The translations under genes were made by a program, and so were the position numbers. 16,936 bases of DNA from Gammaproteobacteria bacterium. Its GTDB lineage: Bacteria > Pseudomonadota > Gammaproteobacteria > Chromatiales > Chromatiaceae. Shown here piece by piece: positions 7,532 to 14,974 of this stretch (position 1 is the stretch's first letter; every line of letters begins with the position of its first letter). A model generated the notes under the pieces. It searched no databases. It saw only the letters and a list, made by a program, of their open reading frames with translations, and had not been told where the DNA came from. Location of the stretch: positions 2,893 to 19,828 of the forward strand of contig JADGBD010000009.1 in assembly GCA_015231665.1 (NCBI GenBank), given 5' to 3'.

Positions 7532-8923
7532 ATGCCCTTCATTCCCCACACCGAGGCCGAGGTTGCGGCCATGCTTGGCGTCATCGGCGTCGAGCGCATC
7601 GACCAGCTGTTCGATGAGATCCCTGCCGAGCTGCGTTGTGGCGAGCTGGCGCAGATAGGCCCAGGCCTGAGCGAGATGGAAATCGGCCGGCTGATGCAGC
7701 AGCAGGCCCGCGCCGATGCCGGTGGCCTGCTGTTCATCGGCGCCGGAGCCTACGATCATCACATCCCCGCGGCGGTCTGGCAGCTGGCCAGCCGCGGCGA
7801 GTTTTACAGCGCCTACACCCCCTATCAGGCCGAGGCCAGCCAGGGCACCCTGCAGCTGCTGTACGAATTCCAATCGATGATGACCGCCCTGACCGCGATG
7901 GAGGTGTCCAACGCCTCCCTCTACGACGGCGCCTCCGCCCTGGCCGAGGCCATCCTCATGGCGCTGCGGCTCAATCGCAAGTCCAAATCGCGGCGGGTGC
8001 TGTTGCCGCGCAGCCTGCATCCGGCCTATCGCCGCACTGTCGCCAGCATAGTCCGCCAGCAGGGCGTTGAACTGATTGAACTGCCCTTCGATCCGGCCAC
8101 AGGTCGCACCGATCCGGCCGCGCTGGCGCCTTACGCCGGTGAGGATATTGCTGCGCTGGTCATTGCCCAGCCGAATTTCTTTGGCGTGCTTGAAGAAGTG
8201 GATGAGCTGGCGGACTGGGCCCTGGCGCAGCAGGCCATCAGCATTGGCGTGGTCAATCCGCTGTCACTGGCGCTGCTCAAGCCGCCGGGAGACTGGGGCG
8301 CCGAGGGGGTGGATATCTGCTGCGGCGAGGGTCAGCCCCTGGGCATACCGCTCAGCTCCGGCGGGCCCTATTTCGGTTTTCTCACCAGCCGCGAGCGCCA
8401 TGTGCGGCAGATGCCGGGGCGCATCGTCGGTCGCACCCTGGATCTCGACGGCAACCCCGGCTTCAGCCTCACCCTGCAGGCGCGCGAGCAGCACATCCGC
8501 CGCTCCAAGGCTACCTCCAACATCTGCACCAACCAGGGCCTGATGGTCACCGCCGCCACCATTCACCTGAGCTTGCTCGGCTTTGACGGCTTGGCGAACA
8601 CTGCCGCCGCCTGCCACGCCAATACCCAGCAGCTGGGCCAGCTGCTGTGCCAAATCCAGGGTGTCGAACCCCTGTTCAGCGGTGCGCAGTTTCACGAGCA
8701 GGCTCTGCGCTTGCCCCTGCCCGCTGGCGAAGTGCTGCGCGCCCTGGCGGCGCACAATGTACTCGGCGGCTACGACCTCAGCCGCGACTACCCTGAGCTG
8801 GGCAACGCCCTGCTGGTCTGCGCCACGGAAAAGCGCAGCGTCGATGAAATGCAGCAATACCAGCAAAAGCTCGACCGCATCATCAACGCCCGAGCCCCTT
8901 GCCCGGTGCGGCCGAAGATGTGA
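7532..8923 (+). CDS. gcvPA: Glycine dehydrogenase (decarboxylating) subunit 1
   Basis: The 463-residue product is the alpha subunit of the two-subunit form of the glycine cleavage P protein, which decarboxylates glycine with PLP and loads the aminomethyl group on lipoyl-GcvH. The N-terminus [15 protein letters not shown] is typical of GcvPA, as are the blocks [41 protein letters not shown] and the late THNQ-like [11 protein letters not shown]. Length matches the family (about 440-460). An AGGA site stands before the ATG. The protein is complete, so this is the natural split form and not a broken single-chain GcvP as in E. coli. The stop at 8921-8923 is followed within seven bases by a 49-bp inverted repeat enclosing parDE, which separates it from its partner gene gcvPB by 845 bases. 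Confidence 0.96.
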   Translation: MPFIPHTEAEVAAMLGVIGVERIDQLFDEIPAELRCGELAQIGPGLSEMEIGRLMQQQARADAGGLLFIGAGAYDHHIPAAVWQLASRGEFYSAYTPYQAEASQGTLQLLYEFQSMMTALTAMEVSNASLYDGASALAEAILMALRLNRKSKSRRVLLPRSLHPAYRRTVASIVRQQGVELIELPFDPATGRTDPAALAPYAGEDIAALVIAQPNFFGVLEEVDELADWALAQQAISIGVVNPLSLALLKPPGDWGAEGVDICCGEGQPLGIPLSSGGPYFGFLTSRERHVRQMPGRIVGRTLDLDGNPGFSLTLQAREQHIRRSKATSNICTNQGLMVTAATIHLSLLGFDGLANTAAACHANTQQLGQLLCQIQGVEPLFSGAQFHEQALRLPLPAGEVLRALAAHNVLGGYDLSRDYPELGNALLVCATEKRSVDEMQQYQQKLDRIINARAPCPVRPKM

Positions 8924-8929
8924 TGTTTG

Positions 8930-8978
8930 AGTCCGCCAATGAACGCAAAAGACGCAAATTTAAGACTGTAGCCTAGAT
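8930..8978 (+). repeat. Left 49-bp inverted repeat of the parDE cassette
   Basis: It pairs with 9680-9728 read on the opposite strand, identical at 45 of 49 positions without gaps, including an unbroken 24-base run. It combines a block rich in ACGCAAA motifs with the start of a REP-like unit (8968 onward). It begins seven bases after the gcvPA stop codon. Confidence 0.9.
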
Positions 8979-8998
8979 TCAACTACGTTCCATCTGGG
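8968..8998 (+). repeat. REP-like palindrome, unit 3
   Basis: This 31-base unit starts GTAG and has a CCTAGAT...ATCTGGG stem. Compared with unit 2 (4739-4769), the G-C pair at stem positions 8/28 is A-T here, and 7/29 is a T-G wobble, so the fold is kept although the loop differs. It forms the inner part of the left repeat beside parDE. Confidence 0.7.
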
Positions 8999-8999
8999 C

Positions 9000-9014
9000 T
9001 AGATTGTTAGATTG
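9000..9014 (+). promoter_or_regulatory. Tandem TAGATTG motif before parD
   Basis: TAGATTG occurs at 9000-9006 and 9008-9014, and a related TAGATTC at 8974-8980. It lies 39 bases before the parD start, where a ParD ribbon-helix-helix autorepressor would be expected to bind. A clear -35/-10 pair is not visible, so this is only a candidate operator. Confidence 0.25.
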
Positions 9015-9052
9015 GCGGACTTTTTGAAGAAATGACATTGAGAGGTGAGACC

Positions 9053-9328
9053 ATGTCGTTGAACGTATCCCTACCACCCGAACTGGAATCACGCGTTCGC
9101 GAGCATGTGGCCTCGGGCCTCTACGGTTCCGCCAGTGAAGTGATTCGCGAGGCATTGCGGCTGTTCGAAGCCTACCAAAGCCTACAGCAAAGCACCTTGG
9201 CACAACTGCGTGCGGATGTTGCGCAGGGGATAGCGGATAAAGAATCAGGCCGGATTGAACCATTGGATATGGCGGGAATTAAACGCCTTGGCAGAGAAAG
9301 ACTTGGGCGTTCGGCATCTGCCCAATGA
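9053..9328 (+). CDS. parD: ParD-type antitoxin (ribbon-helix-helix)
   Basis: The 91-residue antitoxin of a type II ParDE pair. Residues 1-45 (SLNVSLPPELESRVREHVA, then YGSASEVIREALRLFE) are a ParD/CopG ribbon-helix-helix DNA-binding domain, which binds its own promoter. The charged C-terminal half would wrap the ParE toxin. An upstream ATG at 9032 is in frame, but the ATG at 9053 has an AGAGGTGA ribosome site at 9041-9048 and starts at the conserved MSLNVSLP, so it is chosen. The stop overlaps the parE start (ATGA), typical of coupled antitoxin-toxin genes. The pair sits between gcvPA and gcvPB inside inverted repeats and looks less GC-rich than its neighbours, consistent with acquisition. 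Antitoxins of this type are usually labile to Lon or Clp; that is family knowledge. Confidence 0.9.
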   Translation: MSLNVSLPPELESRVREHVASGLYGSASEVIREALRLFEAYQSLQQSTLAQLRADVAQGIADKESGRIEPLDMAGIKRLGRERLGRSASAQ

Positions 9329-9633
9329 CAGGGGTGCGCCTAACGGCATCGGCCAAGCGGGATCTCCTGGAGGCATGGCTGTTTATCGCCGAGGAAAATC
9401 CACAGGCAGCAGATGGGCTGTTGGAGGCCATAGATAGGGAATCGCAGATTCTGGCGACACAGCCGCAAATGGGACGGCTGCGTCCGGAGCTTGCAAAGGG
9501 TGTCAGAAGTTGGCCGACATCCACGCCCTATATCCTGTTTTACGAAGTCGAGGATGAGGGCATTTTATTGTTGCGCGTGCTCCATCATGCTCGCGACATT
9601 GGCTCTCAGCAGATTGCTGAAGTCCAGCCGTAG
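9325..9633 (+). CDS. parE: ParE-type toxin (RelE/ParE superfamily)
   Basis: The 102-residue product is a RelE/ParE-fold toxin. Visible features are the opening beta-strand VRLTASAKRDLLEAWLFIAEENP, a helical hairpin (AADGLLEAIDRESQILATQPQMGRLRPEL) and the late strands YILFYEVEDEGILLLRVLHHARDI, which is the ParE signature order. Canonical ParE proteins poison DNA gyrase; RelE relatives cut mRNA at the ribosome. Pairing with a ParD-type antitoxin favours the ParE side, but the target is inferred. The ATG overlaps the parD stop by four bases, giving translational coupling. The frame is intact and of full length, so the toxin is probably functional. It lies in the gcv cluster on the same strand and may also be read through from gcvPA. 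Confidence 0.9.
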   Translation: MTGVRLTASAKRDLLEAWLFIAEENPQAADGLLEAIDRESQILATQPQMGRLRPELAKGVRSWPTSTPYILFYEVEDEGILLLRVLHHARDIGSQQIAEVQP

Positions 9634-9659
9634 GGTGACGGTGAATCCAGATCAGCCAC

Positions 9660-9690
9660 CCTGGATTTCGCTGCGCTGCATCCAGGCTAC
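9660..9690 (-). repeat. REP-like palindrome, unit 4
   Basis: On the minus strand this 31-base unit starts GTAG, with the stem CCTGGAT...ATCCAGG. It is identical to unit 2 (4739-4769) at 27 of 31 positions. Two of the four changes (positions 7 and 29) form a compensated pair, C-G to T-A, so the palindrome is preserved. Confidence 0.8.
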
Positions 9691-9728
9691 ATTCTTAAAT
9701 TTGCGTCTTTTGCGTTTATTTGCGGACT
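9680..9728 (-). repeat. Right 49-bp inverted repeat of the parDE cassette
   Basis: This is the inverted partner of 8930-8978 (45 of 49 identical). It lies 40 bases before the gcvPB start. GTTT follows it directly (9729-9732), and GTTT also occurs one base outside the left repeat (8925-8928), a possible but weak target duplication. Confidence 0.9.
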
Positions 9729-9768
9729 GTTTAATCCAAACTAAAAACCGACCCCACGGAAGCCCATC

Positions 9769-11214
9769 ATGCTGATTTTTGATCACTCCAAGCCCGGTCG
9801 GCGGGCCTTTGCTCAGGCCCCTGCTGTGGCCGCTGATGTCTCTGCCATTCCGGCCCATTTGCGCAGGCTTCAGCCGGCGGCCTTGCCGCAGGTGTCGGAG
9901 ATGCAGGCGGTGCGCCACTACACCCGCTTGTCGCAGAAGAACTTTTCCATCGATACCCAGTTCTATCCCCTGGGCTCCTGCACCATGAAGTACAACCCCC
10001 GTGGCAGTAACAGCCTGGCCATGCTGCCGGGGTTGGTGGATCGCCACCCCTATGCGCCTGACAGCCACAGTCAGGGGTTGCTGGCCTGTCTGTTTGATCT
10101 GCAGGAGATGCTCAAGGCGGTCACCGGCATGCAGGCGGTGTCCCTGACCCCAGCGGCGGGCTCACAGGGCGAGTTCGCCGGCGTGGCCATGATCCGCGCC
10201 TATCACGAGTCCCGTGGCGATAGCGCGCGGCGGGAGATCCTGGTGCCCGATGCTGCCCACGGCACCAACCCGGCCTCGGCGGTGATGTGCGGCTATCAGG
10301 TGCGCGAGATTCCCACCGGCGCCAATGGCGATGTGGACCTGGAAGCGCTGAAACAGGTGCTGGGGCCGCAGACTGCTGGGATCATGCTCACCAACCCTTC
10401 CACCCTGGGGGTGTTCGAGCGCAACATCCGCGCCATTGCCGATCTGGTGCATCAGGCCGGTGGTTTGCTGTATTACGACGGCGCCAACCTCAATGCCATC
10501 CTCGGCAAGGTGCGCCCGGGGGATATGGGCTTTGACGTGATTCACCTGAACCTGCACAAGACCTTCTCCACCCCCCATGGCGGTGGTGGTCCGGGGGCCG
10601 GGCCGGTGGGGGTCAGCGCCCGTCTCGAACCCTTTCTACCGGTGCCCTTGGTGGTCTTTGACGGCAGCAGCTATCGCTGGCTGGAGGAGGCCGAGCGCCC
10701 GCAGAGCATAGGTCGGCTATCGGCCTTCGCCGGCAACGTCGGCATACTGCTGCGGGCCTATGTGTATGCCCGCATGCTCGGCGCCGAGGGCATGAGCCGG
10801 GTGGCGGATTACGCTACTTTGAACGCCAACTACATGCTCAAGCGCCTGCAGGCCGTGGGCTTTGATGCACCCTATCCCGAGCGCCGCGCCACCCATGAGT
10901 TCATCATCAGCCTGAAAAAAGAGGCCAAGCAGCTGGGGGTAACGGCGATGGACTTCGCCAAGCGCCTGCTGGATTACGGCGTGCACGCGCCCACCACCTA
11001 TTTCCCCCTGCTGGTGGCCGAGTGCTTGCTGATTGAGCCCACCGAGACCGAGAGCCAGGAGGAGCTGGACCGTTTCATCAGCGCCCTGATCAAGATCCGC
11101 GACGAGGCCCGCGACAACCCCGAGCAGGTCAAGACCGCACCCCACAGCCTGCCAGTGCGCCGCCTCGATGACGTGCGCGCCGCCCGCGAGCTGGACCTGG
11201 CCTGGCGGCCCTAG
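9769..11214 (+). CDS. gcvPB: Glycine dehydrogenase (decarboxylating) subunit 2
   Basis: The 481-residue product is the PLP-bearing beta subunit of the two-subunit P protein. The cofactor lysine is K264 in [17 protein letters not shown], followed by the family's glycine-rich loop. Other clear blocks are [51 protein letters not shown] and [19 protein letters not shown]. The N-terminus [13 protein letters not shown] is typical, and GGAAG precedes the ATG. Length is normal. It works with GcvPA (7532-8923), GcvH and GcvT; the L protein (lipoamide dehydrogenase) is not in the window. Because the parDE cassette separates it from gcvPA by 845 bases, its expression depends on read-through or on a promoter in the cassette's right end. 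Confidence 0.97.
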   Translation: MLIFDHSKPGRRAFAQAPAVAADVSAIPAHLRRLQPAALPQVSEMQAVRHYTRLSQKNFSIDTQFYPLGSCTMKYNPRGSNSLAMLPGLVDRHPYAPDSHSQGLLACLFDLQEMLKAVTGMQAVSLTPAAGSQGEFAGVAMIRAYHESRGDSARREILVPDAAHGTNPASAVMCGYQVREIPTGANGDVDLEALKQVLGPQTAGIMLTNPSTLGVFERNIRAIADLVHQAGGLLYYDGANLNAILGKVRPGDMGFDVIHLNLHKTFSTPHGGGGPGAGPVGVSARLEPFLPVPLVVFDGSSYRWLEEAERPQSIGRLSAFAGNVGILLRAYVYARMLGAEGMSRVADYATLNANYMLKRLQAVGFDAPYPERRATHEFIISLKKEAKQLGVTAMDFAKRLLDYGVHAPTTYFPLLVAECLLIEPTETESQEELDRFISALIKIRDEARDNPEQVKTAPHSLPVRRLDDVRAARELDLAWRP

Positions 11215-11475
11215 TGAGAGGGTCCTGGGACGCAGAGAACGCCAAGTAGCGCAGAGAGCGCAGAGGGATAAAGGCTCGGTCCAAGCCATGGTCTGAATAG
11301 CGGTGTTGGCTGGTCTTTTTAGCGTCCGGGGTGATGCAGCATTGCCGCACTGTTACACTCTGCGTCCTCTGCGCTTCTCGACTCGGGCTTCCTGCTTCGT
11401 CCTACCTCCTGCATCCCTGCAGTCGTTTGCGCCCTCTGCGTCCCTTGAAATTACTTTTTTATTAAGGAGTTAGTC
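11215..11475. other. Repeat-rich spacer between gcvPB and the kinase gene
   Basis: No gene is supported here. The spacer starts with copy C of the 38-bp repeat (11228-11265). It also holds two shorter related segments in the opposite orientation: 11357-11380 (TCTGCGTCCTCTGCGC) and 11424-11445 (GCGCCCTCTGCGTCCC). The last 30 bases are AT-rich and end in the strong ribosome site of the kinase gene. Confidence 0.7.
11228..11265 (+). repeat. 38-bp dispersed spacer repeat, copy C
   Basis: Ungapped match to copy B (6938-6975) at 34 of 38 positions. It starts 13 bases after the gcvPB stop. Two shorter inverted relatives occur in the same spacer, so copies can fold back on each other. Confidence 0.85.
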
Positions 11476-12411
11476 ATGTCGGCACTGATCTGTGGTTCCT
11501 TTGCCTTTGACACCATCATGGTGTTCCACGACCGTTTCAAGAACCACATCCTGCCCGAGCAGGTGCATATTCTTAACGTCTCTTTCCTTGTGCCCGAGTT
11601 GCGCCGCGAGTTTGGCGGCTGCGCCGGCAACATCGCCTATAACCTCAAGCTCCTGGGTGGCCAGGGCAAGCCCATGGGCACTGTGGGTGAGGACTTTGCC
11701 AGCTACGCCGAGTGGCTGCAGTTGCAGGGGGTGGATTGCGAGCACATCCGCGTGATCCCGGAGAGTTACACCGCCCAGGCCTATATCACCACCGATCAGG
11801 ACGACAACCAGATCACCGCCTTCCATCCGGGGGCGATGAACGAATCCCACCAGAACCGGGTAGATCAGGCCAGCGGCGTCACCCTTGGCATGGTTTCGCC
11901 CGATGGTCGCCAGGGCATGCTCGACCACGCCGAGCAGTTCGCCGCTGCGGGAATCCCCTTCATCTTCGATCCGGGTCAGGGCATGCCCCTGTTCAATGGC
12001 GAGGAGCTCAACCACTTTGCCGATCTGGCCAGCTATCTGGCGTTCAACGATTACGAGGCCAAGCTGATGCAGGAGCGCACCGGCAAGTCGCCGGAGCAGC
12101 TGGCGCAGCATGCCAAGGCGGTGATCGTCACCCTCGGCGGCGAGGGCTCACGCATTTACACCAAGGACGATTGCTTTGAGATTCCCCCCGCGCCGGTGAG
12201 CGCCCTGGAGGATCCCACCGGTTGTGGCGATGCCTATCGTGCCGGGCTGATTTACGGCATCATGCACGAACTTGACTGGGCTTTGACCGGGCGCATCGCA
12301 GGCCTCATGGGTGCGATCAAGATCGAGCGCAAGGGCACCCAGAATCACAGGTTCACTCCGGATGAATTTGCCTCCCGTTTCCAGGAAGCCTACGGATTCA
12401 GCCTGCCATGA
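11476..12411 (+). CDS. PfkB-family kinase, adenosine-kinase-like
   Basis: The 311-residue ribokinase/PfkB-fold sugar or nucleoside kinase. The N-terminal ICGSFAFDTIMVF strand, the substrate loop GGCAGNIAYNLKLLGG and the C-terminal PfkB signature DPTGCGDAYRAG (D246-G257) are all present. D252 is the catalytic base and the GCG forms the anion hole. A strong AAGGAG site precedes the ATG. Related proteobacterial proteins are annotated as adenosine kinases, so phosphorylation of adenosine or another ribosyl compound with ATP is likely, but substrate cannot be fixed from sequence. The stop overlaps the start of the Crp/Fnr regulator gene (ATGA), so the two are translated as a coupled pair. Confidence 0.88.
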   Translation: MSALICGSFAFDTIMVFHDRFKNHILPEQVHILNVSFLVPELRREFGGCAGNIAYNLKLLGGQGKPMGTVGEDFASYAEWLQLQGVDCEHIRVIPESYTAQAYITTDQDDNQITAFHPGAMNESHQNRVDQASGVTLGMVSPDGRQGMLDHAEQFAAAGIPFIFDPGQGMPLFNGEELNHFADLASYLAFNDYEAKLMQERTGKSPEQLAQHAKAVIVTLGGEGSRIYTKDDCFEIPPAPVSALEDPTGCGDAYRAGLIYGIMHELDWALTGRIAGLMGAIKIERKGTQNHRFTPDEFASRFQEAYGFSLP

Positions 12412-13142
12412 GCCACAGTGTCGAACTTGAGCATATCCTCCACAATCACCGCCTGTTCAAATCCCTCAGCCCGGATTTGCTGCGCCGGGCCAGCCTGGGC
12501 GCGAGCATTCAGGAACTGGCCAAGGGCGAGCATCTGTTCGAGCAGGGCGACCCGGCCGATGCCTTCTATTACCTGATCGAAGGCCAGGTCAAGCTCAGCC
12601 GGCTCTCGCCCGAGGGCGATGAGAAGATTCTCGAGGTCACCACCCCCGGCAGCACCTTTGCTGAGGCGCTGATGTTCAAGCGCGTGCCGATCTACCCGGT
12701 GGCCGCTCAGGCTCTGAAGAAATCCCGCCTGCTGCGGGTCAACTCGGTGAATTATTACGCCGTGCTGGCGGAATCGCCGCAAAGCTGCCTGACCCTGCTG
12801 GCGGATCTGAGCGTGCGTCTGCATGCCCTGGTCAATGAGATCGACAAACTCACCCTGCACAACGCCGCCTGCCGTATCGCCGGCTACCTGCTGACACGGA
12901 TACCCGTCGACGGCCTGGAATATGAGCTGGACATCCCCAAGCTGGTGCTGGCCTCGCGCCTGGCGGTCAAGCCGGAGACCTTCTCCCGCATCATCAAGCA
13001 GCTCTGCGCCGAGGACCTGATTCGGGTCAAGGGCAACCATATCCGCATCCTTGATCTGCAAGGCCTGCGCGACTTCTCCGAAAGCTGCGCAATGATGGAA
13101 GACAGCCTTTCCGACTCCTTCCAGCTGCATCAGCAGGACTGA
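12408..13142 (+). CDS. Crp/Fnr-family transcription regulator, DNR-like
   Basis: The 244-residue regulator has an N-terminal cyclic-nucleotide-binding-type beta-roll (about residues 15-120: GEHLFEQGDPADAFYYLIEGQVKL, then EALMFKRVPIYPVAAQAL), a long dimer helix (about 122-150) and a C-terminal winged helix-turn-helix (about 153-216). The recognition helix reads PETFSR (E190, S193, R194), the ExxSR pattern with which FNR and DNR read TTGAT half-sites; CRP has a different pattern (RExxGR). There is no N-terminal cysteine cluster, so it is not an oxygen-sensing [4Fe-4S] FNR. The EALMF...YPV region resembles DNR, a haem-based NO sensor, so a nitrogen-oxide or redox signal is a reasonable inference. 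It overlaps the kinase gene by four bases. Confidence 0.88.
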   Translation: MSHSVELEHILHNHRLFKSLSPDLLRRASLGASIQELAKGEHLFEQGDPADAFYYLIEGQVKLSRLSPEGDEKILEVTTPGSTFAEALMFKRVPIYPVAAQALKKSRLLRVNSVNYYAVLAESPQSCLTLLADLSVRLHALVNEIDKLTLHNAACRIAGYLLTRIPVDGLEYELDIPKLVLASRLAVKPETFSRIIKQLCAEDLIRVKGNHIRILDLQGLRDFSESCAMMEDSLSDSFQLHQQD

Positions 13143-13165
13143 CTGCCAGCCGACCGGTGGCACGT

Positions 13166-13197
13166 CCGCTGGCCGGCAGCTGGACGCCGGCCAGCGG
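13166..13197. terminator. Strong 12-bp stem-loop after the regulator gene
   Basis: CCGCTGGCCGGC (13166-13177) and GCCGGCCAGCGG (13186-13197) pair perfectly across an eight-base loop. It lies 24 bases after the regulator's stop. There is no T-run, so it may end transcription only weakly or protect the mRNA 3' end. Confidence 0.5.
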
Positions 13198-13353
13198 CAC
13201 CTGTCTCGGCCAAACTGTGACGCAGTTGGCCCTTCTCGATACTTCTTTGCGGCATTGCCAAGCAAGCCCGCCTTAACTGCGACGCGGCGCACATTTCTCG
13301 GGGCAGGGCTACACTAGGATTAAGGACAAGAGAAAACCCAAGGGAGAACGGCC

Positions 13354-14442
13354 ATGTCATTCCACAACGAAGATACTCACTTCAGCGCCAGCACCGGGCT
13401 TCGCTCGGCCCTGGAAAAAACCTCCCGCTTCGTCAAGATGGGGGCCTGGCAGCTACGTATGCAAAACCGCTACGGCAAGGTGGAAAATCTCAAGCTGAAA
13501 AAGCATCGTCTGCGCCTGATGATCGGTGCCCACGGCAGCGGTGCCGGCTGGCTGGCGAGCAATCTGATCCGGGTGGAGCAGGGCATGCCCTTCTTCAACA
13601 ACCCACTGACCCGGCTGGAGCCGCAGATGATCGAGGCCGATGGCCGCTGGAACGTGCCCTTCGACTATCTCAAGGAAAGCTTCGGCAAGCACCCCATGGA
13701 GCTGCTGCTGGCCCAGCTGGCCTCACTGGATGAGAACGACCTGCTGAGCAAGACGAGCAATCGGCTCAATGCCCAGAATGCCAACCTGGACCAGGTGCTG
13801 GTGCACGAGGCCCATGGCCTGCTGATGGCCGAGGCGGTGATCCGCACCTTTCAATGCCCCACGCTGCTGGTGGTGACCGACCCGGTCTTCTCCATCGACA
13901 AGGGTCTGGCGGAAATGGGGTCTGAGGTCATGGCCCATTATCTCGAGCAGGAGTTCGATGCCGTGGGCGATCCGGCCTTCCTCCTGCGCTTCATGGGCAG
14001 CAAGACCCGCGGCTTCCGTCAGGTGCATCAGAAGATTCGCGCCCTGGCAGACGCAGAGGAGCGCCGCATCTACCAGCAGGTGCTGGCCCTTGGTGCCATC
14101 AACCACATGTTCGCCAAGCTGGCGGAGCGCTATCCCAAGGTGGAGACCCTGACCCTGCGGGACCTGATCCTCAGCCCCAACCTGATCTACCAGTTGGGCA
14201 TAATCGGCGGCAGCAAGATGCAGTATCGCGGCCTCAGCCTGGCGCCGAAAAACGAGTTCCGCCCGGACATCAGCAGCATCACCGCCAGCATGACCGGTCG
14301 GCCCCATCGCCTGTCGATGGAAGTGGCGCGCAAGGCCTATGCCTACCTCGCCGAGGCCGGTCTGGCGGAAAGCCAGCCGATGCTCAATGTCGGCGAGTCG
14401 TACAGCGAATTGCGCAAGCACAGCAAGACGGCGGTGGCCTAG
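13354..14442 (+). CDS. Putative sulfotransferase-like P-loop protein
   Basis: A 362-residue protein that I do not firmly recognise. Residues 53-72 (LRLMIGAHGSGAGWLASNLI) have the shape of the sulfotransferase phosphosulfate loop, a strand then HxSGxxxL. Residues 170-184 (TLLVVTDPVFSIDKG) resemble the later strand with DP, where the 3'-phosphate of PAPS is held. However, the loop's usual basic residue (HRSG or PKSG) is Gly here, and the Arg expected before DP is Thr. It may therefore be a divergent or non-PAPS member. There is no signal peptide or membrane segment, and the C-terminal half is helical and charged. A good ribosome site (AGGGAGA) precedes the ATG. It lies alone between the regulator and folA, 28 bases before folA, and may share its transcript. 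Confidence 0.6.
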   Translation: MSFHNEDTHFSASTGLRSALEKTSRFVKMGAWQLRMQNRYGKVENLKLKKHRLRLMIGAHGSGAGWLASNLIRVEQGMPFFNNPLTRLEPQMIEADGRWNVPFDYLKESFGKHPMELLLAQLASLDENDLLSKTSNRLNAQNANLDQVLVHEAHGLLMAEAVIRTFQCPTLLVVTDPVFSIDKGLAEMGSEVMAHYLEQEFDAVGDPAFLLRFMGSKTRGFRQVHQKIRALADAEERRIYQQVLALGAINHMFAKLAERYPKVETLTLRDLILSPNLIYQLGIIGGSKMQYRGLSLAPKNEFRPDISSITASMTGRPHRLSMEVARKAYAYLAEAGLAESQPMLNVGESYSELRKHSKTAVA

Positions 14443-14470
14443 TCTCGGGCCGGGCAGTTATCATGGGCGG

Positions 14471-14968
14471 ATGATTTCTGCCCATGCCAACCTTAGCCTG
14501 ATTGCCGCCATGGCCGATGACCGCGTCATCGGCCGCAACAACCGCCTGCCCTGGCATCTGCCCGCGGACCTGGCCCATTTCAAACGCCTGACCCTGCACA
14601 AGCCCCTGCTGATGGGTCGCAAGACCTGGGAATCCCTGCCCGGGCTGCTACCCCAGCGCCGGCACATCCTCATCAGTCGCAATCCCGATTATCATGCCGC
14701 GGGTGCGGAGGTGGTCAGCAGCCTGGAGGCCGGGTTGGTGCTGGCTGCTGAGGCGGCGGAGATCATGGTCATCGGCGGGGCTGAAATCTATGCCCAGGCC
14801 CTGCCGCTGGCCAGCCAGCTCTACCTCACCCGGGTGCAGCTGCGGGTAGACGGCGATGCCTTTTTTCCCCCTTTCGAGGACCAGGGCTGGCGCCTGATCA
14901 GTCAGGAAGATCATCCCGCTGACGCCAAGAATCCTTGCCCTTACAGCTTTCTCCATTACCAGCGCTGA
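14471..14968 (+). CDS. folA: Dihydrofolate reductase
   Basis: The 165-residue enzyme reduces dihydrofolate to tetrahydrofolate with NADPH and is the target of trimethoprim. Motifs follow E. coli FolA closely: MISAHANLSLIAAMADDRVIG, the Met20-type loop GRNNRLPWHLPADL with the active-site acid D33 (E. coli D27), LLMGRKTWESL for NADPH binding, ISRNPDY, and VIGGAEIYAQALP. The frame is open 44 codons upstream, but those overlap the previous gene and conservation starts at MIS; a GGGCGG stretch just before the ATG is a weak ribosome site. It is followed after six bases by the CZB-domain gene. It contributes to the same folate cycle as the gcv genes upstream, though not in one operon. Confidence 0.97.
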   Translation: MISAHANLSLIAAMADDRVIGRNNRLPWHLPADLAHFKRLTLHKPLLMGRKTWESLPGLLPQRRHILISRNPDYHAAGAEVVSSLEAGLVLAAEAAEIMVIGGAEIYAQALPLASQLYLTRVQLRVDGDAFFPPFEDQGWRLISQEDHPADAKNPCPYSFLHYQR

Positions 14969-14974
14969 GATCCC

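Noticed and set aside
7532..11214. gcvP broken in two by the parDE insertion
   Set aside because: Both parts have complete starts, ends and normal lengths for GcvPA and GcvPB, which are naturally separate proteins in many bacteria.
4536..11265. CRISPR array made of the 38-bp repeats
   Set aside because: The copies are kilobases apart in separate spacers, not regularly spaced, and no cas genes are present.
13201..13260. Sigma-54 promoter (TTGG near 13220) before the sulfotransferase-like gene
   Set aside because: There is no GC at the required -12 distance from the GG, so the element does not match the consensus.
12390..13292. 300-codon minus-strand ORF opposite the Crp/Fnr regulator
   Set aside because: The plus strand encodes a clear regulator with recognised domains; the antisense frame is composition-driven and has no domain.
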